Assembly: GCF_003672135.1 (NCBI RefSeq)
Contig: NC_039515.1
Span: 10,540,001-10,604,000 of the forward strand
Direction of reading: 5' to 3'
Origin: Ooceraea biroi
Taxonomy: Eukaryota; Arthropoda; Insecta; Hymenoptera; Formicidae
Length of the DNA: 64,000 bases
In this document: in pieces, positions 50,425 to 63,728 of the stretch
Position numbering within the stretch: position 1 is the stretch's first letter
Layout: every line of letters starts with the position of its first letter
Notes under the pieces: generated by a model
What the model was told of the DNA's origin: nothing
Seen by the model: the letters and a program-made list of their open reading frames with translations, nothing else
Databases searched by the model: none
Translations under genes and position numbers: made by a program

Positions 50425-51429
50425 TTAGGAAACAGTGATTCATGCCTCGCGTTTTCCGTATTTTCAGGCAGAGCGAAATTCATATCGGAGATATTTCACG
50501 TTAAATGCTACTTGTCTCTACGCTAATGACTAAATGCTGCTGTTAGTTTTTAATACGTTGAATAAATTTTTTATCGTTCCGTCTTTTATTACGTCCCAAT
50601 GAGAAAAAGGAGACTCGATGGCAGAGCGACACGTACACAAGAAATAAAGTAAAAAAAACAGATATAGATTTAAATTGCAAATTGAATAGGCGATGTACGT
50701 GCATCGGGGTGCAAGCGAGGTATCTTATATGCACAATAAACATTGAATCTCGTGTGCATGCGTGTGCGTGCGCGTGCGCTGATAAGATCCGGCGATAAGC
50801 AGCGACATGCCACGAAGCCTCGGATTACTCGTTTCGGCGAGATGGCGAGCGATGTCCAGCGACTTTCTCAAGAACGACCGAATGTCTCGAAACTTTCGTA
50901 CCGTTCGAACGAGTCGAGTTCCTCTCGTATTGCGAGCGGAGAGATAGAGAAAGAAAACGAGAGAGAGGGAGAGAGAGAGAAGGGAACCTTCGGGTTCGTC
51001 GGCCGAGAAACGTAATTTCGCGTCGGCCGAAACCGCCGGCGTTCGGCAGATTACCGAGGGCTCGCTGGCGGTGTCGTTAGCCGTGCCGAGAGAGTGAGGT
51101 CAGCAGCGCCGCGCGCCACTCAATAAATCAGTGCTGCATCGCGCAGCCGACGGCGGCCGCCGAGAAACGACGAGGACGCTCGAATTTTGCCACGTGACCC
51201 GTCAGCGGAGAGATCACTCAGTTGAAATACGCGCGTACGTCGTACATGTGCAGCCGTGACGCCCGGGAGCTCGCCGCCGCGAGTCCCGCGCGGGGATCAG
51301 GACTCCCTAGGAGGGCGTCCTGCGGAAAAAGCGGGAAATATCCCGATGGCTCGGGACGTTGATCGATGTAACTGTGACTTTTGCTCGTAGGAAGGCTTCG
51401 AACGAGAGCGATGGCCTGGTCATGTGTGC
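50425..51429 (+). other. CpG-rich island flanked by two copies of one TIR element
   Basis: From about 50740 to 51420 the DNA is strongly CpG-rich (for example GCCGACGGCGGCCGCCGAG near 51150), in contrast to its AT-rich surroundings. Both sides abut copies of the same 0.8-kb element. It may be a regulatory island inside the AUTS2/tay intron; the ORF 50743-51015 lacks support. Confidence 0.4.
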
Positions 51430-52275
51430 ACCCTCAGAAAGGATTTCTGATAACGAGACGAAAAATATTCTTGACTAATTTAATCGTATCACAAGTATAA
51501 AAAATATGAAAATAAAACAATTTTTAATTTAAATCAGTAATTTCTATTCTTCTCTCTCAAATTAAATAACATTGTCTTACTGTCTTGGGACAAGAGTAAC
51601 ATGTACAAATTTATGCTTATATATTCTTGTATGTAGACTAGTTTGATATTAGCGCCACTTTATAGTAGGCTTTGTCCATGTCGACGCATCATTTTCTCAC
51701 AGTCGCTCGTCGACTCGGCGCTTCTGCGTCCTTTATTCCGATAAAACGGCCAACATTTATGTGTTGCAATCGAAAATCGGGAAAGTGTTTCTGTTATTTA
51801 CAATGCAAGAAATATTAAAAGATATGGAAATGTAAGTATATACAATATACTTACTTGAGAAATAAGATTCGAGATAAGACATTTCCATATCTTTTAACAT
51901 TTCTTGTAGAGTATTGCACTTATTCATTGTAAATAACAGAAACACAGAAACACTTTCCCGATTGCAACACATAAATATTGGCCGTTTTGTGCAGATTCTA
52001 CAAATTCTCTTAGAAGAATAGAATAAGATGTCTTTTAGATCTGACAATATTCTGAAATCAAGAATATTTTGAACTTGCTAGAAATTTGTATCTAAATCCT
52101 TCTGAGAAAATGAATGAGATAGCACCAAGATTATTTTAATGTAGATTTTCGAATTTTCTATTCAAGATTAAAACATGCTTCTTTTCAATAATAAATATGA
52201 TTGTCGCTATAGCGATCTTATTTTATGATAGATTAAAGATTAATAGCATTAAGTCCAGAAATCTTTTCTGTGGGT
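51430..52275. mobile_element. TIR element ACCCTCAGAAAGGATTTCTG, copy 2
   Basis: Same orientation and nearly identical to the copy at 49621. It is 42 bp longer, mainly because it retains a further piece of the internal inverted repeat (CTTATTCATTGTAAATAACAG near 51920). It ends CAGAAATCTTTTCTGTGGGT. Confidence 0.7.
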
Positions 52276-54023
52276 GTGATTACGCTAGAATGCACGTATA
52301 ATTATTGGTTATCTTTCGTATTTTTAATTTGTACGTGTGACATCGACGTACGATGTTGACTGTGTCACGCTACTATCTTACGGCTTTGATAAGCGTGTTT
52401 ACGATATGTGTCAGTCAGTTTTGAAGCGATTAGTTGATCGCAATTTAATTTCCAGCTTGCTCTGCTTAAACGGCTGTCAAAGGCTTTGTCACGTGATACG
52501 CGGTATAATTTCATCGTTGCCCGAAATAACACTGAATACTTTTATATAGGACAAGTTTATTACGGCACGGAAAATCTGATGCTCTTATATTTCCGCGCTT
52601 TATTCGGCTGCGCCGCCGGTGAAATAATGCGAGGGCTCATCCCGCTGCGTTATTCACAGTTCGTTAAAAAATAATAAACTCGACTAATCGGCAGCCCACT
52701 AATTGCCATGCGAGGCAACAATTGGATGTGCGCGTTGCAACCTAATATCTCGCATAATTAAGCGTGCGCTTTGAATTATTTTACAGCGAGCAATTTATAA
52801 AAATCGGTGAACCACTCAAAGGCAATATTGTAATTGGCTATCGTCGACGAATAATTCTATTACCCCGCGAAATTACGCGATACAACGATGAATGCATAAC
52901 GAGACAGCATATTTTAATAATAAATCAAAATGTACTCGATTGGGCTTCGTTCGCGCGCCCGCGCACTTCTACATCATTATCCTTTAAATCCCTATGGTAT
53001 TAATAAAAACTACATTACATTTACCGCTTTTAGTTAATTATACAAAAGCTCTTACTAATACCGATAAATAAATGAGATTCAACGGTACCGACAGCAAATA
53101 TGCGAGATCCGTTGATAATTACCGGCGATTAATTATCAACGGAATCATATCCATGTACGTACACGCGCGCGCGCGATGAATAAACGCGTTTCATAAATAA
53201 ACATTTTCATTCATTTGACGGAAATACGGCGGGTTACCTCGCTCCAAGTGCATTTTGCAGACGGAAAATGGCGTGGCGGTAACGCATATATATATATATA
53301 TTTTTTTTTTTATTTTTTTTAAAGGATAGGAAACATTTTAATCGCGCGCGGATGGGATCAATATACGAGAAAATCACATCGGTGTCCGACAACAAAGTAG
53401 TCGGTTGCACCTGCATGAAAAGTGACCCACTTCTCTTCATAATTCCCCCTAGATACGGAAGAAAGTCCCCCGCGTCTCTTTTACTTTCGCATCTTTCTTT
53501 GCGTCGCGGTCATTGCGGTCGCTTTCGCAAAAAAAGGTAGTTCGTCTAACAAGAAACGACTGAAGTGTGCTTCTCCGATCTCAATGAGCCTCTCGGATGC
53601 GTCGTGCGGTACTTTAAGAGACGCGTATTCTTTTATACGTGCCTGTTTATAGGAATTGAAACGACTCTTTGAAGATAAATCGATATCTCCAACGTATTCC
53701 GCGGGAATACCGCTGAAACCCATAAAACGTACGGAAAAATATTTCAAACTTATGTTTTACTAGAGACAGTAACTACCATTTAATTCTTTCGAGACAGATT
53801 TAAGAAACATAACAGATCGGCTCGTGGAATATTTTTAATGTTGACAAGGCATTCTTGACATTGCTTCTTTACAATTGAAAAACCGTTGACAGTAGGAATA
53901 AATCTGATAATGACAACAGACTATTGTATAATTTTACATGTTATACTTTTTTACTTAAAACTTCTTTGTGCTTGTTACGGTAGATGATCTACAAACGAGT
54001 ACTTCAGTGATTTCAGTAGACTG
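52276..54023 (+). other. Intronic DNA without recognised features
   Basis: Contains a short TA/T-run near 53287-53325. No exon, RNA gene or full transposon was recognised. Confidence 0.35.
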
Positions 54024-54811
54024 ACAAGGGAAGGTTTTTAGGTGTTACACTCGGATTTCAAAAATGTTTTGCATGCAGGTAGGGAGGTCCCCAAATAGAA
54101 GAAAAAAAATAAAAGTAGCGGCCCAAATGCATATTTGCGCGCTACGTGCGCAATTTTCGACGTTAGGTTAATTACTCACAAATGCTACTTCCAATCGAAT
54201 TCTTTATATTTTTTATTTCACCTAATGCACATTTATATTGCTTTGAATAATTTTGTGTGTGTGTATGTGCGCGCGCGTATGTGCTTCTGTGTGCGTGTGT
54301 TTAGAAAATACGAGCGTCTAATGTAATCTCGTGTCACGCGAGCACAGTGCGTATAAAAGGCCCATTGCTCAAAAATGGTATTTGCATCGTAACTTTTTTA
54401 ATTTTTTACTGCAACTGCCACTGCACACAATTTGGAATAATTGTACATTGCGCAAATCGTAGTTTGGTCTTTCTGCGTGATTTATTGTATGCGACTTTAA
54501 ATAGATTTGATCAGAATCCATAACGAGGACATAAAAGATCTGGTCAAGGGAGGTTTTTAATTCTTTCAGTTTTAATTTTGGTTTTGATTTCTTTTTAAAG
54601 CGTTGTGCATTAGGTGAAATAAAAAATGTAAAGAATTCGATTGGAAATAGCATTTGTGAGTAATTAACCTAACGTCGAAAATTGCGCACGTAGCGCGCAA
54701 ATATGCATTTGGGCCGCTACTTTGGTAATTTTTCTTCTATTTGGGGACCTCCCTACCTGCATGCAAACAATTTTTGAAATCCGAGTGTAACACCTAAAAA
54801 CCTTTCCTTGT
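54024..54811. mobile_element. Foldback element with about 210-bp inverted arms
   Basis: Left arm starts ACAAGGGAAGGTTTTTAGGT and is almost perfectly complementary to the right arm ending CCTTTCCTTGT. Arms span roughly 54024-54235 and 54600-54811. The centre holds a GT-rich microsatellite and no ORF. No clear target duplication was found. Confidence 0.8.
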
Positions 54812-56224
54812 GAGTCTTAACGTACTCAACGGAAAAGCTTATGACTTCATTACTATTCATTGCCGAGCGTTACATGGCTAATGGCTAACTTTACATATGA
54901 ATAATCAGCAATTTCTGATCTAAAATTCTCACGGCTAGAGAGAGATCGAAGGGGATCGGTGCATTTTTTCTGGAAAAGCGGCACATGCGCTCAAGCGCTG
55001 ATTGCACGCGGAAGCGATCATATGATAATATTATCCACGATAAACATTAAGGGAACACGTCGTGCGAGTAGCGCGTGGAAGTATGACGGGGCACTTATAT
55101 TCAAATCATCATCCTGCGATTATACGCGCAACGACGAAAGACTACAGAAACTTGTAAAATACGTAAGTCATACGTAAAAACACAGTAATATCGGTCGGTC
55201 AAATTACCGGTCCGCGGCTTATACGTATGTAGATCAGCGAAAGATTTTCACGCGGCGCGCCTGGAACTTTATGGCCGCATTTACACTGCGCTAAATCTCT
55301 TTATTACCACCGATTTGTCGACCCGTTATTTTTTCCTCCCTCCCTCTCTCTCTCTCCTCCTTTTATATGCTCCTCTTTTTTCATTAATGTCGCTTTTTGC
55401 TCACTGATCTGATTGCGATCTGTGACGTAAAACAATATGCACGCAAGTTAGATCTGTTAACTCCACTCCGTTATCGCAACTACAAAAGTACAAACAAGAT
55501 ATTCTAGAATTAGTTTCTGTTATCAGTATCTTTGTATAACCACGATAAATTTAGTACATTCTGTTTGCTGTTCATAATAGCGCAATTATTCGTATACATA
55601 TAATAATGCATTAATAGTTTAAAAATATCTGCTGTCATTTTCTGGATGATAACGTGCATCTCTTTAGGTCTAATAATTTTTTTCTTTAGGTCTAATACAC
55701 AGTAAAGCGGGGTTAAAACTCGATTGTGCCGCTCGTAATCGGATTCTTCTCTCTCTCTCTCTCTCTTTCTCTTTCTCTGTTGATTTCATTTTAAGCGCAA
55801 GAACGCATTGGTACGCGATAAGATTTTTTCCCGTTCACGGATTGCGAAGAGCGAGTCATATCATCACGACGGTGTCTCCTCGGCGCATATCTTGACAATA
55901 TTTTTAAACACGCCGCCGTGTTCTGCCGTTTAAACCAAACAGCCCAGTCGTCTTCTGTTTATTATCCCGTGCGTAGGCGAATGCACATTCTCGAGTCGGA
56001 TAAACACTTCGCGTAACATCGTTCCCTTTCGCTGAGTAACATTGCGAATAGCTATAATATAATATATATAATGCAGTCAAACTCTTTCGATTAATTCAAT
56101 GCTGCGCCTTCTAGCGAAATACATTTTTAGGTATTTTTAACATTGAACGATGGCATTCTGATGTCACTAGATCAGAAATATTAATCTCACTGGATGAAGC
56201 ATACTCGCAAGTTTGCAATTATTA
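54812..56224 (+). other. Intronic DNA without recognised features
   Basis: Contains a CT run near 55748-55779. Nothing else recognised. Confidence 0.35.
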
Positions 56225-56445
56225 GGGCCCAGACACAATGAGAGGAATAAGGAACACAGAATAGAACATAAGGAATAAACAAAATAGGAAATTAAATTTC
56301 GACCAATGAAAAGCCATGCATGCGTGAACTGGTGATGCATGCATGGTTTTCTATTGGTCGAAATTTGATTCCCTATTTTGTTTATTCCTTATGTTCTATT
56401 CCGTGTTCCTTATTCTTCTCATTGTGTCCCATTATGTCTGGGTCC
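56225..56445. mobile_element. Foldback MITE with GGGCCCAGACACAATGAGA ends
   Basis: Near-perfect inverted arms of about 100 bp (with words AACAAAATAGG and AATTTCGACCAAT) surround a loop with ATGCATGC. The right end carries the terminal word twice in variant form (CACAATG and ACATAATG complement), as if one end was extended. Confidence 0.75.
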
Positions 56446-56551
56446 TTATTCAACTAATATCAGGCGTAAAGAATAACGATATTTGAGCCTGTGACTCGCT
56501 ATAACTTAGACACACGATACGCTAGTCTGCGAGGTGATAGCGAATCAGTAG

Positions 56552-58263
56552 TGTAAGATCTGGAAAGATAGTCGAGACTGACAGGTCGTATAGAGGATCG
56601 GAATGAAAAACAAGTTGATCACAACAGTAGGAGTATTGGCCGTACAGCCTAAGACCTAGGCGTGTGAACCAGGGATCCCGGAGAGTTCGAGTTCAAATCT
56701 AAGGCAGTCTCCTAGTTATTTTTCGCCTCTTACAATTCAGAAGTGGGATAAAATCCGCTACCCCTCGAAGACAGTTGAGATTCATCCGCTACCCCTCGGA
56801 GAGGAGGGAGTTGAGAAGCAGCTGGCCGGTAGTGAAGCCTGAACATGGAGGTCGGGATGGACTCAGAGGAGTGAACCAACATGGAGATTGGAAAGGACTC
56901 AGAGGAGTGAACCAAAAATGGAGGTTGGGAGGGACTCAGAAGAGTGAACCAAAAATGGAGGTTGGGAGGGACTCAGAAGAGTGAACCAAAAATGGAGGTT
57001 GGGAGGGACTCAAGTGGAGTGAACCGACGATTTGGAGACATTCGGGGACGAATGTAATGTCAGGCTGGCCGAGCTGTAAGATCTGGAAAGATAGTCGAGA
57101 CCGACAGGTTGTATAGAGGATCGGAATGAAAACAAGTTGATCACAACAGTAGGAGTATGGGCCGTACAGCCTAAGACCTAGGCGTGTGAACCAGGGATCC
57201 CGGAGAGTTCGAGTTCAAATCTAAGGCAGTCTCCTAGTTATTTTTCGCCTCTTACAATTCAGAAGTGGGATAAAATCCGCTACCCCTCGAAGACAGTTGA
57301 GATTCATCCGCTACCCCTCGGAGAGGAGGGAGTTGAGAAGCAGCTGGCCGGTAGTGAAGCCTGAACATGGAGGTCGGGACGAACTCAGAGGAGTGAACCA
57401 ACATGGAGATTGGGAAGGACTCAGAGGAGTGAACCAACATGGAGGTTGGGAGGGACTCAGAAGAGTGAACCAAAAATGGATGTTGGGAGGGGCTCAGAAG
57501 AGTGAACCAAAAATGGAGGTTGGGAGGGACTCAAGTGGAGTGAACCGACGATTTGGAGACATTCGGGGACGAATGTAATGTCAGGCTGGCCGAGCTGTAA
57601 GATCTGGAAAGATAGTCGAGACTGACAGGTCGTATAGAGGATCGGAATGAAAAACAAGTTGATTATAACAGTAGGAGTATTGGCCGTACAGCCTAAGACC
57701 TAGGCGTGTGAACCAGGGATCCCGGAGAGTTCGAGTTCAAATCTAAGGCAGTCTCCTAGTTATTTTTCGCCTCTTACAGTTCAGAAGTGGGATAAAATCC
57801 GCTACCCCTCGAAGACAGTTGAGATTCATCCGCTACCCCTCGGAGAGGAGGGAGTTGAGAAGCAGCTGGCCGGTAGTGAAGCCTGAACATGGAGGTCGGG
57901 ACGGACTCAGAGGAGTGAACCAACATGGAGATTGGAAAGGACTCAGAGGAGTGAACCAAAAATGGAGGTTGGGAGGGACTCAGAAGAGTGAACCAAAAAT
58001 GGAGGTTGGGAGGGACTCAAGTGGAGTGAACCGACGATTTGGAGACATTCGGGGACGAATGTAATGTCAGGCTGGCCGAGCTGTAAGATCTGGAAAGATA
58101 GTCGAGACCGACAGGTCGTATAGAGGATCGGAATGAAAACAAGTTGATCACAACAGTAAGAGTATTGGCCGTACAGCCTAAGACCTAGGCGTGTGAACCA
58201 GAGATCCCGGAGAGTTCGAGTTCAAATCTAAGGCAGTCTCCTAGTTATTTTTCGCCTCTTACA
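56552..58263. mobile_element. Tandem array of the miniature LTR-like element, array 2 (4 LTRs, 3 internals)
   Basis: Same family and orientation as array 1. The 182-bp blocks start at 56552, 57075, 57596 and 58082; the last ends at 58263. Internal segments contain 5, 5 and 4 of the 36-37-bp units, giving periods of 523, 521 and 486. The whole array is flanked by GTAG (56548-56551 and 58264-58267), a 4-bp target duplication different from that of array 1. The insertion was therefore independent. It lies in the presumed AUTS2/tay intron. Confidence 0.75.
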
Positions 58264-58267
58264 GTAG

Positions 58268-59653
58268 TCTGGTTAATTTTCTCATCGGAGGTCTCACACT
58301 TCGTAACCGTCAGATTTTCGCGGTGCGTTCGGTGACGTATGTCACTAACGAACGAATTACGCGCGCGTACGTGAATAAACGCGCGGAAAATATAGCACGA
58401 TGACCGCGGTAACTCCGCTGGTGCAAACAATAACTCCCCCGATGATACGTGTTTACTTTCGTATCATTTTTGGGCGGCCGCCAAGCGCCGGCCGCGTTTC
58501 GCCACCAGTCAATTCGCTCAACTGGCAAACGGCCGAAATCTTCGTCAAATCGTATGTCGGCGAACGCGCGTTATATTAGCCACTCGTCGTGAAAAGCGAA
58601 CGTGCATGTGCGAACGTTATGCAGTATCTTTCACGCTGAACGAGAAACACGAATTATATGGCACGGAGGCAGAAACGAGAACGTTGTTGTCAAATTTAAC
58701 GCGTGGTATAAGCTACGCGTTATCGAGTGATTTATCTTGTTCTCGCTGTTCTTCCGGAAAATCCTCCTCACCGAGGCGTGCAGTTTCTAGTTTCTGTCGA
58801 TACGAGTGAACGTGTAATTCAGCTTGTTCATGCATGTCGAAGATACGATAATAAGGTGATTGAGAATAGTAACTGTTTAAATTATTACATTTTCTGTAAA
58901 TGTGTGTAGGTGAAATATAGTTTTAGTTTCTACGTCAGAGTAGCTTTATATGAACGGCATCTCAATTTTTACAGAAACGAGAATGTATACTAGAGACTGT
59001 CTCTCATTAGACGGTATTATATTTTTTATAATATCGTTTCTAATAGTTTTGAAGAAAATAACGTTTTTCTACGACACACGAAAACTGAGCTCTAAGAAAT
59101 TGGGCGTCAAAACTGACATATCTATTAAAAATTATGAAATATGTTAAAAATATGATAATATATTTAAATAAATGGTCAAAAAAACACATTAAATAGTTAT
59201 ATAATATAAATTGATTAAAAATTTAATATTTCAATAGTATTTATAATAGTATTTATGTAATAATATACAAAGCACATGTGTAATACTAAAAATAAAAATT
59301 CATGTAAAATATCATGTATTCTGTCAAGGATCGAAATTAAGTTATGTTGATCGCAAAGTGGCGCACGTATCGCATAGAATATATCGGTTTACGGCAAACT
59401 CTCAAATTTAAATTCTAAATCTTCGAAATCGTACCGTAAAAAAAGTAATAAAGATAAAAATAAAATATTTTTAGAAAGTTACAAGTATGTAGAAAAACTT
59501 GATATTATAAAAAAAGATAACTACTGTTGTTTAAACTACGTAATTTGTCAAAGAACTTATAGAACTTCAAGAACTCGTTATAAGCTCATTTAGCATACAA
59601 ACAAACAAGAAATATATAAGAATTACGTATGTTGTTCCGCCAGAATAATCAAT
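58268..59653 (+). other. Intronic DNA without recognised features
   Basis: CpG-rich at 58310-58620, then AT-rich. The ORFs in this stretch (58606-58909) lack protein features. Confidence 0.35.
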
Positions 59654-60070
59654 AACAAAATCGTTTAAACAACCAAACTGGCAATTTATTCGTAAAATCA
59701 CGACGTTTCGACCACAAATTTGGTCCTTCTCAAGTGTTTATGATACGGTTCTAAATACGTAGCAATCTGCTATTTATCTTCTATTATATTACTTGTTTGC
59801 TGACCTCTGCCTCTTACGGACGTGTCTTACCTTCGCTCTCACTCGTGCTATGTTCTTTGTTAAAGTCTTTTTCTGGAAGTAAGTAGTTTTAGTAATTTTA
59901 CAGTTGTACCTGAGCTAATGATTTCTTACCTTTTTTGTTATTTTTTTTTATATACAGAAAAGGACTTTCATTTTTATTATTGTCATTCACTCGAGAAGGA
60001 CCAAATTTGTGGTCGAAACGTCGTGATTTTACGAATAAATTGCCAGTTTGGTTGTTTAAACGATTTTGTT
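59654..60070. mobile_element. Inverted-arm element with Penelope-like GGTCGAAACG motif
   Basis: Two inverted arms of about 83 bp (59654-59736 and 59988-60070) each contain GAGAAGGACC, a loop, and GGTCGAAACGTCG. This order (GAAGGACC-loop-GGTCGAAAC) resembles the terminal repeats of Penelope-like retroelements, which carry hammerhead-ribozyme cores. Here the CUGANGA box is not intact, so self-cleavage is doubtful. The 250-bp centre has no coding capacity. Confidence 0.5.
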
Positions 60071-63000
60071 AAGAAATATATAAACTATGAGTTCGTAATA
60101 CGTTAACTAACTAATAGATCGCGTTTATATTAGTTTTGATAAAGTGTAACATTTACTTTCTGAGAAATAGGGGAAAAATTATGTCTCTTTAGAAGGTCTG
60201 TGTCAGTTTCGGCGCCTTTCCTCTAACAAGAAAAGGCTTATATAGTTATCTCATTCTTGGTTTTATCCCGATGCAGAAGAAAAGAAATTTAACATCTATG
60301 AATAACCAGAGGATTAAAGCTGGATATTATTCTTTCGTGTATTTATGAAATATTTAGAGCGCGCATGCTGTAATCTGTCAAAGTATGCGCTCAATTTTTA
60401 TCCTATTTACGGCTGTTGCTTTCATGCGATTATTAACGGTAATGATTCCATTAACGCTTAATTGGAAAGGCAGGTAAAAAGCTGACTGCCGAAAAAACAT
60501 CTTTGTGTGAGCAACATCTAAAGACCTAAATCTGGAGAGAAAAATGCTTACATCCCATTTCGCAAGAAGAAAAATACGGATATAAATACAATTTAAACAT
60601 TATACATAATAATCCCGTAATTGTTTCGTGCATAAACACCATTATTTCAGACGAAACTAAAGTTTTTGCTCGTGGAGCTCAACAACGCCAGGCATTCCGC
60701 TTAATCCAGCAATGGGTGAATAACCCCTCATAAGCCCACGTTACAAAAATACTTATACAGCCATGTTTTCGCCATGTATCGTTCGCTCGCGCAAAGAGGA
60801 GATTGGGTTTTGTTACTATATCGCGTCGTCCAGTAACATTCAGAGGATTCCATGAACATAACGATATCTAGATACATAAGCGTCTCCGCGAAAGGTGCCG
60901 TTTCTGTCCGCCGCGAATCCGCGGCGACGAATTAACGATACGATCGATTCTTATCATCCAATCGTCGCGCGCTCGACGAGATCGCGTTTGCTCGTCCCGG
61001 AGCAAGGCCCGCGACTGCATTAAGGGCGCTTCGCAAGTAAACGCACGACGATCTGTCGAGCGTGCTGTTACACCCGCCACCGTGTATACGGGCAAGAGAG
61101 CGTTATTAATGTCGCGGCGAGTGTGTGCCGACTGCACGGAGCGGCCGACGGCTGATTAGAGCCCCCGGTCGTGTCAACACGCGAAACGAGCAACGGAAAC
61201 GTGGCAACGCTGCGGCCGTGCATGCGCGCGCGCGGACGGACGGACGGACGGACGGACAAGCGGACGACTTTAGTAGCCGGCCGGTCGGTCCCGAGCGCGA
61301 CGCGCGTACACGCCCGCCTTCGGCTCGGTGGAACGTCCGCATGTCCGAGAACGACCTTCCCTCCGCACGGTTCGCACACCCGTGTCGAGCAACTTGGTCT
61401 GCCGCGCCACGCCGCATCGTGAAACGTTTCTATTTCGCGTCTCTCGCGTGTGTGCGCGCGCGCGCGCGCGTCATCATCATCGTCCCGTGATTCCCTGCGC
61501 GGGTATAGCAGTAGTCGAGATCAGGTTGACTGAGCGTGTCCAAACTCTTGAGGACGTGTCCTCCTTTCTTTCTTCCTGATTAATTTTCAATGTTTCCCGA
61601 TTTTTTTGTACCTTGCGCAGTCGATCGAGATGAGATTAAGGTTTGTGGGTAAGTTTATGAAGTGTGTCCCGTTACTTTGTAAACGTCCGTCGCAACGGAG
61701 TCATAAATCACATTCCTCAGTTATGAGTAGAGTCGAATGCAGCCTGCGCAGTACGCAACAAGATAGAAAGACTGAACCTTGATAGTGAGGAAAACTTCGA
61801 CATTTTTTACGCTGCCATTTGTTTTTCTTGCGTTTATGTCCTGTGTTTACAGTAGTAATGTTTACAACACTACACGCGTAGGTCAGAATTGATAACTCTT
61901 TTTTCGTTTTGTCTAGAATACTTGCTTTTACTGGATCAATGTAGTACCTACGCATATCTTGCTATTTTTAAACGTGTGTGATCTTTAAACCAATCAGTGA
62001 CTCGTTTTTCGCTTGAATGCTAGATGGTAAATTTAACAAAGATTATTTTGTTAAGATAACAAAGACTGTTAGACTAAATAGCTTGCTAAACTGTAGTGCA
62101 TCCAGCTTCAATTTTAATATTTAATTTTTGTTACTTTGTTAGTAGCTTTAGTGTTTCTTACATTGCAGTGTATTTCGGTCTTGTCGTGTCGTTACGCGGT
62201 TCTGCGACAAAACTTTACTGAAGTGAATACAAAAGATACATTTTTATTGATAATCTACTCTATTTTTTATCGCGTTCACGGACAACAGATATCTTTTACG
62301 TTCACATTTAGAGATCTAGATTTATTACACTATTTGTACGTAATCGTGCAGTACGAATGAAACGCAGGCAAGTTGGGGGCGGGCATAAATTATATGTGTA
62401 ATAAAATGCAACGTTGCGTATCGCGATATATAAAGATACTCTTCGTTACGCCGAAGTCCACGCAACGCAAGAACGCGTTATCGCATCGCATTACCTTGAG
62501 TAACACAAGACGTGACTTGCAAGAAAAGGAAAGAAAAAAAAATAACTGCACGACAGTGTTTAAAGACAATATTTTTTTACATCTCACCTGAGTAGTCCCG
62601 GATTGATATACCACGTGGCTTCTCCTTTTTTTACCGTGCAAGTGATTAATTGTAATTAAATTCTTGTATCGTCGTCGTAACGAGATAGTCGAACGAGAAA
62701 AGTGAAGAAAGCGGACAAAGTGGCAGCGGCGGACCCGTTATCGTATCAACAAGTTTTGTATCGTATCGCAATTCACCCGGCTAGACTATGCGCGTATAAT
62801 TGCTACTTCTAGCGTCTCACTCGCGGCCCATTCGACGATTTTCGCTAGCGTGCTGGGTCCTTACGAACAAAGAGTAATAAAGGCAACTGCAGGATGCATA
62901 ATCACACGTTGCGCGGTTATAGATATTATATATTTCGCTGGACGCGCCGTGTGATAGTCGTAGTGTACTTCGATTATGTGCGGCCGTAATGAATTATTGC

Positions 63001-63728
63001 GCGCGCGCGCGTGTTCGTTGCGAAAGAAACATTGTGACATACCTACGGGAGTAAGGGAGCCCAGGGGTTGCGGAATTAAACCCATACATTCTTTGCATGC
63101 GACGCAAGCGAGTAAACAGGAGAAAGGATTTAATCACTGTGGATATACGTGATGATAGTGTACGCTCTTGTACAACGCGATATTAACGTCAATCACAGCG
63201 TACTTATATCAGATTTTTCTGGACAGGGTTTCATTACGCACAGTTTGAGTCACGCAACTTTTTTATACAACTATTCGCCTGCAATCTTTCTGTATTTTTT
63301 TCTCGTAATATGCGCGTATAAATAGCTGACGCGTGCGTTTTGATGGTTTAATAATGTGTGTTACATATTATGTGAATAGATGTCATAAGACGCGGGTAAC
63401 GATTATTACAGCGCGTTGTACCGCGCATTTCATCTTGCTGTAAAAATAACTCGGGGGAACCCATGTGCGGCGAATAATCAATACTCGCAATATCTTGTCG
63501 AGCTATTTTTGAGATAACATTTCATCTCGTAGTACAAGATTCCCGTTAATCCCGGTCTGACAGAACGCCGTGTCGCACGGACGAACGAAATGTGCGACCG
63601 TCTCCAAGAATAATGCGGCGTCAGCTGACTCAGTCCGGCCGTATGAATGAACGAGCGGCTTGCCAACCGTGATAGCTCTCATCAATTATGCCTTGGCATC
63701 TTGGCCCGAAGAAAAAAAAAACGAAATA
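60071..63728 (+). other. Intronic DNA with CpG island at 60.9-61.5 kb
   Basis: A CpG-dense segment at 60880-61500 contains a (GGAC)n repeat at about 61233-61257 and a (GC)n run near 61453-61469. ORFs overlap on both strands. No gene is called. The rest holds nothing recognised. Confidence 0.35.
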
